From NCBI RefSeq assembly GCF_020253525.1, contig NZ_JADCBK010000007.1, positions 1 to 53,691 on the forward strand: a stretch of DNA of 53,691 bases, given 5' to 3'. This DNA comes from Aquidulcibacter sp. GTDB lineage: Bacteria > Pseudomonadota > Alphaproteobacteria > Caulobacterales > Aquidulcibacteraceae. Under the pieces are notes generated by a model. The model saw nothing but the letters and a program-made list of their open reading frames with translations. It ran no database searches and was not told the DNA's origin. The translations under genes were made by a program, and so were the position numbers. Shown here in pieces: positions 36,724-45,479 of the stretch. The first letter of the stretch is position 1. The number at the start of each line of letters is the position of its first letter.

Positions 36724-37674
36724 CTATAATTTTTTGACGACGTGGATAACGCTGTCTTGGTTGGCAATTATTTTGGGCGTTTCTTCCCGAGGAACAGACA
36801 ATGTATCGCCAATCTCTAAAGGCAAGGGACCGTCTTCACACGTCAGGGTCAGCGCGCCTCGATGAACAAACAGCACCGCACCAGCTATCTCTTGAAGCTC
36901 TTGGCCCGCTTTGAGCGAGACTTGCGACAGGCTGAAACCATGCTCACCGCGCAAGATGCCGTCTTTATGGATGATCGGGTAGGTGCCCGGCTTTGCTTTT
37001 GCAACAAAAGATGCCGCCTCCGCCGGCGTGACAACGCGAAGTGAGGCAACTTGCTCTGCGGTTGTTTCGGGCATGATGGCGGCATCAGGAGGTACCATTT
37101 GCCCAGCCACCGTGTCGATCAACTGACCCGTCTCCAACAGGACAAGTCCATGCTTTCGGGCCAATTTGAAAACATCTGGCGCCCAAAGAACACGACCGGG
37201 ATCATCCTGGCCCAGAACCGCCCACAGGAAGCCTATGTCTTCGCCAATATTGGTAAATCCGCGAAACATGCCCGTCGGTATCGAAATGACATCCCCAGGC
37301 CCCATTTCAACCTGAGCATCTTGACCCTTTTCACCCAAATCAAAGCGCCAATGCCCCGTATGAACGAGAAATACTTCTGCCGTATCGTGACTATGCTGAG
37401 AGTTCACACATGCGGGTGGTTGGCGGGCACCCCCAATATTGAAACCATGCGGCTCAGCAATATGGACATATTGATCGGGATTTTCAGAAACCCCGGGGCC
37501 AATAATGGTGAAATTCTCTTTTGCTTCCGACCCCGGTGAACGACAGTCGATGAAAGCATTATAGCACGGACGCAAATCTACGTAGCGCACCAAACGCGCT
37601 TCCCAATCTTCTGCGCGCCTGGGGCGCAGACCTTCGCGGGACATAGAAGCAAAATCCTGATCCACCCCAACCAT
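36724..37674 (-). CDS. Two-domain cupin protein
   Basis: 316 residues. First cupin (about 85-160): SQHSHDTAEVFLVHTGHWRFDLG with metal-binding His-His-Glu, then PGDVISIPTGMFRGFTNIG. Second cupin (about 240-310): GFSLSQVSLKAGQELQEI, LFVHRGALTLTCEDG, IGDTLSVPREE; its metal ligands are mostly missing. The first domain could be a dioxygenase, isomerase or ligand sensor. First gene of a three-gene minus-strand operon, about 80 bases from the LacI-like operator at 37755-37768. Confidence 0.75.
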   Translation of the reverse strand: MVGVDQDFASMSREGLRPRRAEDWEARLVRYVDLRPCYNAFIDCRSPGSEAKENFTIIGPGVSENPDQYVHIAEPHGFNIGGARQPPACVNSQHSHDTAEVFLVHTGHWRFDLGEKGQDAQVEMGPGDVISIPTGMFRGFTNIGEDIGFLWAVLGQDDPGRVLWAPDVFKLARKHGLVLLETGQLIDTVAGQMVPPDAAIMPETTAEQVASLRVVTPAEAASFVAKAKPGTYPIIHKDGILRGEHGFSLSQVSLKAGQELQEIAGAVLFVHRGALTLTCEDGPLPLEIGDTLSVPREETPKIIANQDSVIHVVKKL

Positions 37675-37754
37675 CCAATCATCAGAACCTGGCGATCGAC
37701 AGATTCTTCAACACCCTAAAAGCCACTTGCTTCAAAATAAGGGTTTACGACCGT

Positions 37755-37768
37755 TGCATTCGAAGTCA
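37755..37768. promoter_or_regulatory. LacI-like operator, copy A
   Basis: TGCATTCGAAGTCA with a central TTCGAA, identical to the site at 40563-40576 and close to TGACTTCGCAGTCA at 44122-44135. It lies between the divergent cupin and NTF2-like genes, overlapping a possible promoter (TTTACG at 37744, CAATAT at 37767, spacing 17). Confidence 0.72.
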
Positions 37769-37779
37769 ATATGCTTTGG

Positions 37780-38790
37780 ATGAACGAACCGAAAAACCTC
37801 AAGCCGGACTACTGGCGCGCAATCGATGCGGCGCGCGACTTAAGCCTCTGTGCGTCCAACCTCTTGAACGAACTCTATGCCCCAAACTGTGTCATGTCGG
37901 TGTGTGCCCCATTTGACCGCGCCACGGGGGATCGTTTGGTTGGTCGAGACGCGATTTATGAGGGCTTCTTCGCCCCTTTAGTGGCGTCTTTCTCCGACCT
38001 CGAACGCCGCACCGACATCTTGATGCAGGGTGTTTTCAAATCGGGTGATTGGATTGCCAGTTACGGTTGGCTCGTTGGCAGGTTTGAAAAGGACTTCTTT
38101 GGGATTGCCGCAACCCATCGTCCTCACTGGCTTCGCTTTGGCTGGTTTGAGCGACTGGAATATGGTCAAGTTGTTGAAAGTATTGTTATCCTAGACATTG
38201 CACGGCTGATGATAGAATGTGGCGTTTGGCCGGTTCGAGCACAATTGGGTGAATCCTGGTCGCCTGCACCAGCCACCCAAGACGGCCTATACCTTGGCTT
38301 GTCGGAGGCTTCTGAGAGCGAGAAGAGCCTGAAACTGGTTGAAGCCATGATTGCCGGTCTCATGAGTTATGACGGCAAGTCGCTAAAGAGCATGGGCATG
38401 ACCCGCTTTTGGACCCCTCAGTTTCATTGGTATGGGCCCGGCGGCATTGGCAGTGCCCGCGGGCATCAGGATTATGAACGGGCGCACCAACAACCCTTTT
38501 TGACCGCGTTTCCAGACCGTATCGGCGGCAATCACCGGTGTCGCATTGGGGATGGTGCTTTTGTCGCATCCTCAGGCTGGCCCAGCATAAACGCGACGCA
38601 TCTGGGCGATGGGTGGTTAGGGCTTCCGGCAACCAACAAGCGCATAACCATGCGCGTTATGGATTTCTGGCGTCGCGATGGCGACTTCCTGAGTGAAAAT
38701 TGGGTCTTTATCGATATGATCGACCTGCTCAAGCAGTTCGATTTAGATGTGTTTGCAGGCCCTTTGGCTAAAGCAAAAGCGGGGGCATGA
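37780..38790 (+). CDS. Double NTF2/SnoaL-like protein (divergent copy)
   Basis: 336 residues from ATG 37780, or 339 from ATG 37771; neither has a ribosome-binding site, and the promoter inferred from the operator places the transcript start near 37780, so the mRNA may be leaderless. Domain 1 (about 15-140): LLNELYAPNCVMSVCAP, GRDAIYEGFFAPLVASF, ESIVILDIARLM. Domain 2 (about 185-330): MTRFWTPQFHWYGPGGIGSARG, PFLTAFPDR, NWVFIDMIDLLKQF. Architecture parallels the two minus-strand neighbours. The Na+ symporter starts one base after its stop, so they form an operon. Confidence 0.7.
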   Translation: MNEPKNLKPDYWRAIDAARDLSLCASNLLNELYAPNCVMSVCAPFDRATGDRLVGRDAIYEGFFAPLVASFSDLERRTDILMQGVFKSGDWIASYGWLVGRFEKDFFGIAATHRPHWLRFGWFERLEYGQVVESIVILDIARLMIECGVWPVRAQLGESWSPAPATQDGLYLGLSEASESEKSLKLVEAMIAGLMSYDGKSLKSMGMTRFWTPQFHWYGPGGIGSARGHQDYERAHQQPFLTAFPDRIGGNHRCRIGDGAFVASSGWPSINATHLGDGWLGLPATNKRITMRVMDFWRRDGDFLSENWVFIDMIDLLKQFDLDVFAGPLAKAKAGA

Positions 38791-38791
38791 C

Positions 38792-40396
38792 ATGAAGTTT
38801 GACGCACTTGATTGGGCAATCGTCATCGCCTTTTTGATTGGCAATCTGGTGCTTGGTTATGTCTTGGGTCGTAAAGTCACGACTGCCAAGGAGTTTAACC
38901 TCGGAAGCGGTTCAACACCGTGGTGGGCAATCGGTCTGTCGGTGATTGCCACCTATATCAGTGCGCTTTCCTTTTTGGGCGCGCCCGCCTGGGCCTATAA
39001 GGATGGACTGGCGGCCTTAGCCATTCATTTGAATTATCCCATCGTCATTATTCTGGTCACAGGCTTCTTCCTACCCTTCTTTTATATGAGTGGGGTTGCC
39101 TCAATTTATGAGTATCAAGAACGTCGGTTTGGGCAATTAAGTCGGGCCGTCATGTCGATTATTTTCTTGGTGACACAAGGCCTATCAACGGGCGCGATCC
39201 TGTTTGCGACTGCCCTTGTTTTGAAGTTCATTACTGGGATGTCCATCCCCATGGCCGTGGTGATCGTGACCATTATGGCTCTCATCTATACAACGATGGG
39301 CGGCATGTTGGCCGTTATCTGGACCGATGTCTTCCAAGCAGCGGTTTTGTTTGGTGGCGCGATCGTCATTCTCATTGCGCTTTTTGTTTCCATGCCGACA
39401 CCAGTTGGTGAGGTCTTGGCAAACCTCAAGGAATTGGGGCGGTTGAGTGCGATTGATTTCACACCCGACCCAAGTGTGGCGACGACCATTTATTCGGGCC
39501 TGTTTGGCATGACGTTGTTTCACATCACCGTTTATGGTGCGAACCAGATGATGGTTCAGCGTACCTTAGGGGCGAAGAACATAGGTGACGCCAAAAAATC
39601 CTATCTTTTAATGGGCTATGCCGCCTTTCCGATCTATTTTCTGTTCTTCTTCATCGGCGTGCTTGCCTATGGCTATTATGACGGCAAGCCTTTCGACCAG
39701 CCCAATCAAATCATCTTGCAATTTGCCTCAGAGTCTGGGGTGCCGGGGTTGCTCGGTATCTTGGCAGCAGCGGTTTTGGCGGCCTCCATGTCGACCTTAA
39801 GCTCTGCCTTCAATTCGATGGCGACGGCCAGCGTGGTCGACTTCTATCAACGCTATTTCAAAAAAGATGGAGATGACGCACATTATCTCCGCGCAACCCG
39901 TATAGCGACGGTCATTTGGGCGGTCATCATCATTGGCCCTGCAATCCTCTACGATCAATCCAACGGCTCCATTCTGGAAGTTTTGAGCAAGATTGGCAGC
40001 TATTTTGTTGGGGCAAAGCTTGGCATGTATGGCTTGGGCTTCTTCTCAAAGCACACAACTGAGCGCGGCCTGATGGCTGGTGTGGTCGCAGGTTTTGCCA
40101 TCATTTGGTTCGTCGCAAATTACACCGATGTTGCTTGGCCTTGGTTCTGCTTGATCGGCGGGGCGGCAACCATCATTGTCGGCTGGACCGCAAGCCGCAT
40201 CTTGGACGGCAAGCAAGCCGAATGGTCCCCTTATTCCGTGCCGGGTCAACAAGCCCGGTTTGCAGCGGAAGGCCGGCCGCTCAAGGATGGTAATTGGAAT
40301 ACGATGCCGGGCGCAATTGATAAGCAGAGCCTGTGGTTGCTGGCCTATCTTGTCGCCACCTTGATCGCCTTGGCTCTGTTTGAATATCTCGTCTGA
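38792..40396 (+). CDS. Sodium:solute symporter family transporter
   Basis: 534 residues from the ATG at 38792; the longer frame runs into the preceding gene. About 13 hydrophobic helices. Family elements include FNLGSGSTPWWAIGLSVIATYISALSFLGAPAWAY near the N-terminus, the Na+-site region, and FNSMATASVVDFYQRYFKK in the C-terminal half. SSS transporters import sugars, amino acids, organic acids or osmolytes with Na+. Here it would move the regulon's substrate over the inner membrane after uptake through the TonB receptor that follows. Confidence 0.9.
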   Translation: MKFDALDWAIVIAFLIGNLVLGYVLGRKVTTAKEFNLGSGSTPWWAIGLSVIATYISALSFLGAPAWAYKDGLAALAIHLNYPIVIILVTGFFLPFFYMSGVASIYEYQERRFGQLSRAVMSIIFLVTQGLSTGAILFATALVLKFITGMSIPMAVVIVTIMALIYTTMGGMLAVIWTDVFQAAVLFGGAIVILIALFVSMPTPVGEVLANLKELGRLSAIDFTPDPSVATTIYSGLFGMTLFHITVYGANQMMVQRTLGAKNIGDAKKSYLLMGYAAFPIYFLFFFIGVLAYGYYDGKPFDQPNQIILQFASESGVPGLLGILAAAVLAASMSTLSSAFNSMATASVVDFYQRYFKKDGDDAHYLRATRIATVIWAVIIIGPAILYDQSNGSILEVLSKIGSYFVGAKLGMYGLGFFSKHTTERGLMAGVVAGFAIIWFVANYTDVAWPWFCLIGGAATIIVGWTASRILDGKQAEWSPYSVPGQQARFAAEGRPLKDGNWNTMPGAIDKQSLWLLAYLVATLIALALFEYLV

Positions 40397-40399
40397 AGG

Positions 40400-40439
40400 C
40401 GACTCAGTTTTGCATGCGCATGCGAGATGGGCTGAGTCG
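40400..40439. repeat. Hairpin with internal palindrome after symporter gene
   Basis: Outer arms CGACTCAG (40400-40407) and CTGAGTCG (40432-40439) enclose GCATGCGCATGC (40412-40423), itself a perfect palindrome. No T-run follows. It may end or stabilise the symporter mRNA. Confidence 0.45.
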
Positions 40440-40562
40440 TGCCTGCCTCATAGAGCAGAGCATTAGACCAGTTTGCGGGCATTTCTGCCACACTTGGACA
40501 TTTCTCGCGCAGCAAGGTCATAAATTACGCCCAGACGGCGCATGACCCTGTTAAATTCTGCT

Positions 40563-40576
40563 TGCATTCGAAGTCA
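40563..40576. promoter_or_regulatory. LacI-like operator, copy B
   Basis: TGCATTCGAAGTCA, identical to copy A over 15 bases including the preceding T. It abuts a possible -10 (CATAAT, 40575-40580) and lies 46 bases ahead of the TonB receptor ATG. Confidence 0.72.
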
Positions 40577-40621
40577 TAATACAATCATATTATCTTTCGA
40601 AAAATCGAGGGGGTCCTTGCG

Positions 40622-43270
40622 ATGCTGAATAATTTCGTCACTCACGCGACAAAAACAACACTTTTAGCAACCATATCCAGCTTGGCCTTTATGGTCGCGA
40701 CGCCGAGCTTCGCGCAACAAAGTCCCTCGGATGCAACAGCCGAGCCTGAGCGTGGCATTGAAACCGTTGTGGTGACGGCACAGCGGCGCGAGGAAAACCT
40801 GCAGAATGTGCCCCTGTCTGTATCCGCCTTTAGCGCTGCCCAAATTCAAGCGCGCGGCCTTACCGACATGTCGCGCCTCGAAAACTCGGTACCCGGCCTA
40901 ACATTTGGGCGTTCGGGTGTTGATGCGCGTCCCGCCATTCGCGGCGTTCGTACCGAAAATGTCGGCGTAAATGGCGATACCACAATCGGCTTCTTCATTG
41001 ATGGCGTGTATCAATCGCGCGCCCAGCAGGCGACTTTAGGCTTCGTTGATCTTGATCGCGTTGAAGTGTTGCGTGGCCCACAGGGAACCCTTTATGGCCG
41101 CAACACATTTGGCGGCAATATCTCCATCGCGACCGCCCAGCCACGCATGGGACAGTTCAAAAGCGGGCTAGACGTCACAATCGGCGAGAACAACAAAGTT
41201 CGCATCGAGTCATTTGTGAACATCCCCATTAGCGACAATGCCGCTTTGCGCATCAGTGGGGCTTCAGAAGATGATGATGGCTATGTCAAGAACGTCAATC
41301 CAAACGGCAATAATCTGTTTGACGAAAAGACGCGCTATTTGCGGGCAGCTTTACTTCTGAAGCCAACAGACAAGCTGACAGCGACCATTAAGATCGACCA
41401 AGGAACCCGTGGTGGCGCGGGGGGCTCGGCCTTTGGCTATAAGCTTGTCGGCACTTTCTTCGACGTCCCTTCAAATCAGCAATTGTTCAATGCAACCCCG
41501 ATCCGCAATTTGAATACGCGTGGCGGGAATCGCGATGGGGTGGTCGATGCGCCACTCACCATTGATGCTGGCATTCCGCTGTTTGCTGCCGGTGACCCAT
41601 ACACCATTGATACCGACCAAAAGACCATTTTGGACCTAAGCTCCACAGGGGCTAGCGCCAACATTGCCTATGAGTTTGACGCCTTCACCCTCAAGTCCAT
41701 CACCGGCTTTGCGGACTTTGAGGCCGTGCGCACCTCTGACACGGATTTTTCCGCCAGCACAATCGGTACAGACTATCAGCTAACGTCGGCGAAGACGTTC
41801 AGCCAGGAATTCCAGATCTTGTCACGCGGGGAAGGCCCGCTGAGCTATGTTGTGGGTGCCTATTATTTTGATGACGAATTGCGCGGCGTCTTTATCAACG
41901 AGCAAGTACCACGGACCATTCGTGGGGTGGGGGCACCCGTCACTTTGCCTGTTGCCGGGGCCGGTTTCTATGATGAGCAACGCGCTGATACGACGTCGAT
42001 TGCAGCCTATGCCCAAGGCACCTATGCGGTGAACGAAGCCTTGAAGCTGACGGCTGGCCTTCGATTTACCCGTGACACGAAGGACTTCAAATTCGCCAAT
42101 GCGGCATCCGTGCTTCCCCTGACCGGGACACCCCCAACGCCAGTGGGGACCGCGATCACCTTGGCCACCGGCGGCATTCCAGCCAGTGCCTTTGGGTCCA
42201 AGGGTGCGCCTACCAATTGCGTGTTTGCGGCAACCGCAATCCAGCCACGTCCGGGCTTTGCCTGTTTGGCCGCCAATACGGCAGTGCTGACTGGGGCGAC
42301 CTATGATACGGCTGAGTTTGAGAAGCTGACCTGGCGCTTGGCCGCCGATTATCAGCTGAGTGAAGACAGCCTGCTTTACGGCTCTGTTTCAACGGGTTTC
42401 CGTTCAGGCGGGTTTAACTCGGGTCAGAACCAAGCCGCTCTGACCCCAACCTTCAAACCCGAAGAAGTCACCGCATTTGAAATCGGTAGCAAAAATCGCT
42501 TCTTGGACAATACGCTGCAATTGAACATTGCTGCTTTCTTCAACCAATATGACAGCCTGCAAGAGCAGCGGCAGATCCCGGCAGGCAATACGACCCTGTC
42601 GATCATCGAGAACAGCGGTAAAGCCGAAGCCACTGGTGCTGAAATTGAGGCCATCTGGCGTCCGATTGATGATTTGACGCTGAACTTCTCGCTCTCGGTC
42701 CTAGATGCGAAATACACCGACTATACCAATGTGCCCTTGCCATTCGGGACCTCGATTGTTGTGGCAGACGCAACTCAACTCACCCCGACAATTGTCAACG
42801 GCATCACGATTGCCAATGCTGGGCAGCGTCGCATTTTCGCACCGGGCTATAATTGTGGCCCAGTTCCAGGAACCGGGACTGGCGCTCCAGGTGCCCCAGC
42901 CTTGGCCTTTGGCTGTGATCTGACGGGCAAGAAACTGCCATATGCATCTGACTATTCGGGCAGTTTCTCGGCTCAATATGTCTTTGACCTCGGCGGTCTG
43001 GGCCAAGTCACGCCCTTAGCCGTCCTGACGTTCAATAGCGGTTTCTATGGCCAACCTGCCAACTCAATCTTGGACAAGCAGGACGCTTACACGAAACTGG
43101 ACTTGCGCGTTACGTGGGATCTGAATGACAATCTGTCTTTGGGTGCCTTTGTCAACAATGTGACCGATGAAGCAACGGCGACCCGCTTCGTTTGGGGCGG
43201 CGGCGGTGCCCTCCAAGCCAGCTATGCGCCACCTAAGCTCTGGGGCATTAAGGCAAATCTGCGCTTCTGA
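40622..43270 (+). CDS. TonB-dependent receptor (outer membrane active transporter)
   Basis: 882 residues. Signal peptide ends ATPSFAQ; TonB-box-like IETVVVTAQRREENLQNVP, then the plug: RPAIRGVRTENVGVNGDT, GFFIDGVYQ, VEVLRGPQGTLYGRNTFGGNISIATAQP. The barrel ends in Phe (GIKANLRF). This type (IroN/CirA-like with REENLQNVP) is common in sphingomonads and caulobacters and takes up varied carbon substrates as well as siderophores. GAGGGGG precedes the ATG. The LacI-like operator overlapping its promoter links it to the catabolic genes. Confidence 0.9.
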   Translation: MLNNFVTHATKTTLLATISSLAFMVATPSFAQQSPSDATAEPERGIETVVVTAQRREENLQNVPLSVSAFSAAQIQARGLTDMSRLENSVPGLTFGRSGVDARPAIRGVRTENVGVNGDTTIGFFIDGVYQSRAQQATLGFVDLDRVEVLRGPQGTLYGRNTFGGNISIATAQPRMGQFKSGLDVTIGENNKVRIESFVNIPISDNAALRISGASEDDDGYVKNVNPNGNNLFDEKTRYLRAALLLKPTDKLTATIKIDQGTRGGAGGSAFGYKLVGTFFDVPSNQQLFNATPIRNLNTRGGNRDGVVDAPLTIDAGIPLFAAGDPYTIDTDQKTILDLSSTGASANIAYEFDAFTLKSITGFADFEAVRTSDTDFSASTIGTDYQLTSAKTFSQEFQILSRGEGPLSYVVGAYYFDDELRGVFINEQVPRTIRGVGAPVTLPVAGAGFYDEQRADTTSIAAYAQGTYAVNEALKLTAGLRFTRDTKDFKFANAASVLPLTGTPPTPVGTAITLATGGIPASAFGSKGAPTNCVFAATAIQPRPGFACLAANTAVLTGATYDTAEFEKLTWRLAADYQLSEDSLLYGSVSTGFRSGGFNSGQNQAALTPTFKPEEVTAFEIGSKNRFLDNTLQLNIAAFFNQYDSLQEQRQIPAGNTTLSIIENSGKAEATGAEIEAIWRPIDDLTLNFSLSVLDAKYTDYTNVPLPFGTSIVVADATQLTPTIVNGITIANAGQRRIFAPGYNCGPVPGTGTGAPGAPALAFGCDLTGKKLPYASDYSGSFSAQYVFDLGGLGQVTPLAVLTFNSGFYGQPANSILDKQDAYTKLDLRVTWDLNDNLSLGAFVNNVTDEATATRFVWGGGGALQASYAPPKLWGIKANLRF

Positions 43271-43293
43271 TCTCGCGCCAACTTAAGAATGAC

Positions 43294-43327
43294 GGGCTGA
43301 AGTGGAAACGCTTCAGCCCTTTTTCTT
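43294..43327 (+). terminator. Rho-independent terminator after TonB receptor
   Basis: GGGCTGAAG (43294-43302) and CTTCAGCCC (43311-43319) form a 9-base stem with an 8-base loop, followed by TTTTTCTT. Confidence 0.88.
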
Positions 43328-43329
43328 GC

Positions 43330-44085
43330 CTATTGCGCTGTCCAGCCTCCATCAACGAGCAGGCTAGTGCCCGTCACCATGCCGGAGGCAGGACTTGCAA
43401 GATACAAGACCGCCGCCGCAACATCTTCCACCTGCCCAATCTTGCCCATTGGGATCATGCCCTTAACAAAACTAAGGAACGCGGGATCGTCCAACATGGG
43501 CTTGGTCATCGCGGTTTCGATAAAGGTCGGTGCCACCGAGTTTACGCGTATGCCTTGGGGGGCAAGCTCTACCGCCATCGCCTTGGTCAAACCTTCTAAC
43601 GCATGTTTGGTCATGCAATAGACCGTGCGCCTTGGCGAGCCGACATGACCCATTTGACTGGTGATATTGATGATTGAGCCGCCACGCCCATGGGCCAACA
43701 TCGATTTTACGGCGGCTTGGGCGACTAAATAGGCAGCGCGTACATTGAGGTCTAGCATTCTATCGAGTGTCTCTGGTTCGACCTCTTGGATTGGAAGCGG
43801 GCGGTTCATGCCGGCATTATTGACAAGGATGTCGATCTCGAGCTTGCCCAAATCGGCAATAAATTCAGGATCGGTCAGATCGCCGACCATCGGTAGAATA
43901 TTGGCGTTTTGATCAGCCAGCTCTTGCAAATCGACCGCGTTACGCGCCACGGCATGCACCTTGGCACCCGCCTCCGCGAGATAAACTGCGATGCTCGACC
44001 CGAGCCCCCGACTAGCCCCGGTTACGACAGCTTGTCGCCCTGAAAGCCCCTGTGCCCAAACTGGAAGCATCGTGCTTTTTCCCAT
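43330..44085 (-). CDS. Short-chain dehydrogenase/reductase
   Basis: 251 residues from ATG 44085; ATG 44070 is also possible, while the open frame to 44157 covers the operator and is unlikely. TGASRGLGSS, LVNNAGMNRP, INITSQMGHVGSPRRTVYCMTKHALEG with Ser/Tyr/Lys, and LVDGGWTAQ. Similar to 2-deoxy-D-gluconate 3-dehydrogenase or gluconate dehydrogenase-like SDRs by general pattern. It is divergent from the histidinol-dehydrogenase-family gene, with a LacI-like operator between. Confidence 0.85.
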   Translation of the reverse strand: MGKSTMLPVWAQGLSGRQAVVTGASRGLGSSIAVYLAEAGAKVHAVARNAVDLQELADQNANILPMVGDLTDPEFIADLGKLEIDILVNNAGMNRPLPIQEVEPETLDRMLDLNVRAAYLVAQAAVKSMLAHGRGGSIINITSQMGHVGSPRRTVYCMTKHALEGLTKAMAVELAPQGIRVNSVAPTFIETAMTKPMLDDPAFLSFVKGMIPMGKIGQVEDVAAAVLYLASPASGMVTGTSLLVDGGWTAQ

Positions 44086-44121
44086 CACTGTATCCCATTC
44101 TTGTTTCCGCAATTTGGTCTT

Positions 44122-44135
44122 TGACTTCGCAGTCA
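44122..44135. promoter_or_regulatory. LacI-like operator, copy C
   Basis: TGACTTCGCAGTCA has perfect TGACT/AGTCA arms. It combines with copies A and B to suggest the symmetric consensus TGACTTCGAAGTCA. It lies between the divergent SDR and hisD-family genes. Confidence 0.65.
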
Positions 44136-44189
44136 TTTCCGTTAGCGTAGCGTGCAATCGAGCTAAGTAGCAAGCGTTGGGAGGCTGAT

Positions 44190-45479
44190 TTGGCCAAGTA
44201 TCTGAAAACCGGAATCAGTGAAACGGCAGCTGAGGAAGCCGATGCGGGCGTTCGGGCAACCGTTGAGGCCATCATTCAAGACATCAAGGCCAGAGGTGAT
44301 GATGCTGTGCGCTATTGGTCGTCGAAATTCGACAATTGGGCACCCGATGATTTCAGACTGGGCCCAGATGCGATCGATGCTGCCTATCGCGCACTAAGCC
44401 TACAGACGATTGAAGATATTCGGTTCGCGCAAACACAGGTACGCAATTTTGCCCAAATCCAAAGAGACGCCCTCAAGGATGTTGAAGTCGAAACTTTGCC
44501 CGGCGTCGTTCTGGGGCATAAGAATTTGCCAGTGAACAGTGTGGGTTGCTATGTCCCCGGCGGCAAATATCCTTTGGTCGCATCTGCTCATATGAGTGTG
44601 GTGACTGCAAAAGTTGCAGGCGTGAAGCGGATTGTCTCGGTCGCCCCACCCTATCAAGGCGTGCCTAATCCAGCCATTGTAGTTGCGATGCACATGGCGG
44701 GTGCAGACGAAATCTATTGTATCGGCGGGGTGCAGGCGGTTGCCGCTATGGCGCTTGGAACCTCAACCATTGCCCCGGTTGATATGATCGTGGGTCCGGG
44801 CAACGCCTATGTCGCAGAAGCCAAGCGCCAACTTTTTGGCCGCATCGGCATCGACCTATTGGCCGGTCCGACCGAGACCCTCGTCATTGCCGATGAGAGC
44901 GTCGATGGCGAGCTATGTGCCGCTGACCTGTTAGGTCAGGCCGAACATGGCCCCAATTCACCGGCAGTCTTGCTGACCAATAGCGAGAAACTGGCGCGCG
45001 ATACGATGGCAGAGATCGAGCGACAGCTGACAATCCTGCCAACAGCGGCGATCGCGGGAAAAGCGTGGGCCGATTATGGCCAAGTCATCGTTGCTGATAG
45101 CTATGAAGAGATGGTCACAATCGCCGACCAAATTGCCTCGGAACATGTCCAAGTCATGACCCGTGATCCTGACTATTTCTTGAAAAACATGACCAATTAT
45201 GGCGCGCTCTTTTTGGGCTCTCGCACCAATGTCAGCTATGGGGACAAAGTAATCGGCACCAACCACACTTTACCAACGCGCGGCAATGCTCGCTTTACCG
45301 GCGGGCTGTGGGTTGGGAAATTCATCAAGACCTGCACTTATCAACGTGTCTTGACCGATGAGGCCAGTGTGATGATAGGTGAATATTGCTCACGCCTTTG
45401 CGCCATAGAAGGCTTTGCAGGCCATAAAGAGCAGGCAGATATTCGGGTGCGACGTTATGGCAAAAAAGAAGCCGCTTGA
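44190..45479 (+). CDS. Histidinol dehydrogenase family enzyme, HpsN-like
   Basis: 429 residues; TTG start with GGGAGG six bases upstream. Family blocks: [63 protein letters not shown] (zinc ligands Gln and His), ASEHVQV, and the C-terminal [12 protein letters not shown] His. The family includes HisD, which oxidises histidinol in two steps, and sulfopropanediol 3-dehydrogenase HpsN. No other his genes are present, the regulator is LacI-type and the cluster looks catabolic, so an HpsN-like oxidation of an alcohol to a carboxylate is the better guess. Overlaps the LacI gene. Confidence 0.85.
   Translation: MAKYLKTGISETAAEEADAGVRATVEAIIQDIKARGDDAVRYWSSKFDNWAPDDFRLGPDAIDAAYRALSLQTIEDIRFAQTQVRNFAQIQRDALKDVEVETLPGVVLGHKNLPVNSVGCYVPGGKYPLVASAHMSVVTAKVAGVKRIVSVAPPYQGVPNPAIVVAMHMAGADEIYCIGGVQAVAAMALGTSTIAPVDMIVGPGNAYVAEAKRQLFGRIGIDLLAGPTETLVIADESVDGELCAADLLGQAEHGPNSPAVLLTNSEKLARDTMAEIERQLTILPTAAIAGKAWADYGQVIVADSYEEMVTIADQIASEHVQVMTRDPDYFLKNMTNYGALFLGSRTNVSYGDKVIGTNHTLPTRGNARFTGGLWVGKFIKTCTYQRVLTDEASVMIGEYCSRLCAIEGFAGHKEQADIRVRRYGKKEAA

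Noticed and set aside
44145-44160. Fourth LacI-like site near TGCAATCGAGCTAA
   Set aside because: Only about 10 of 14 positions match copies A and B and symmetry is lost; chance similarity is likely.
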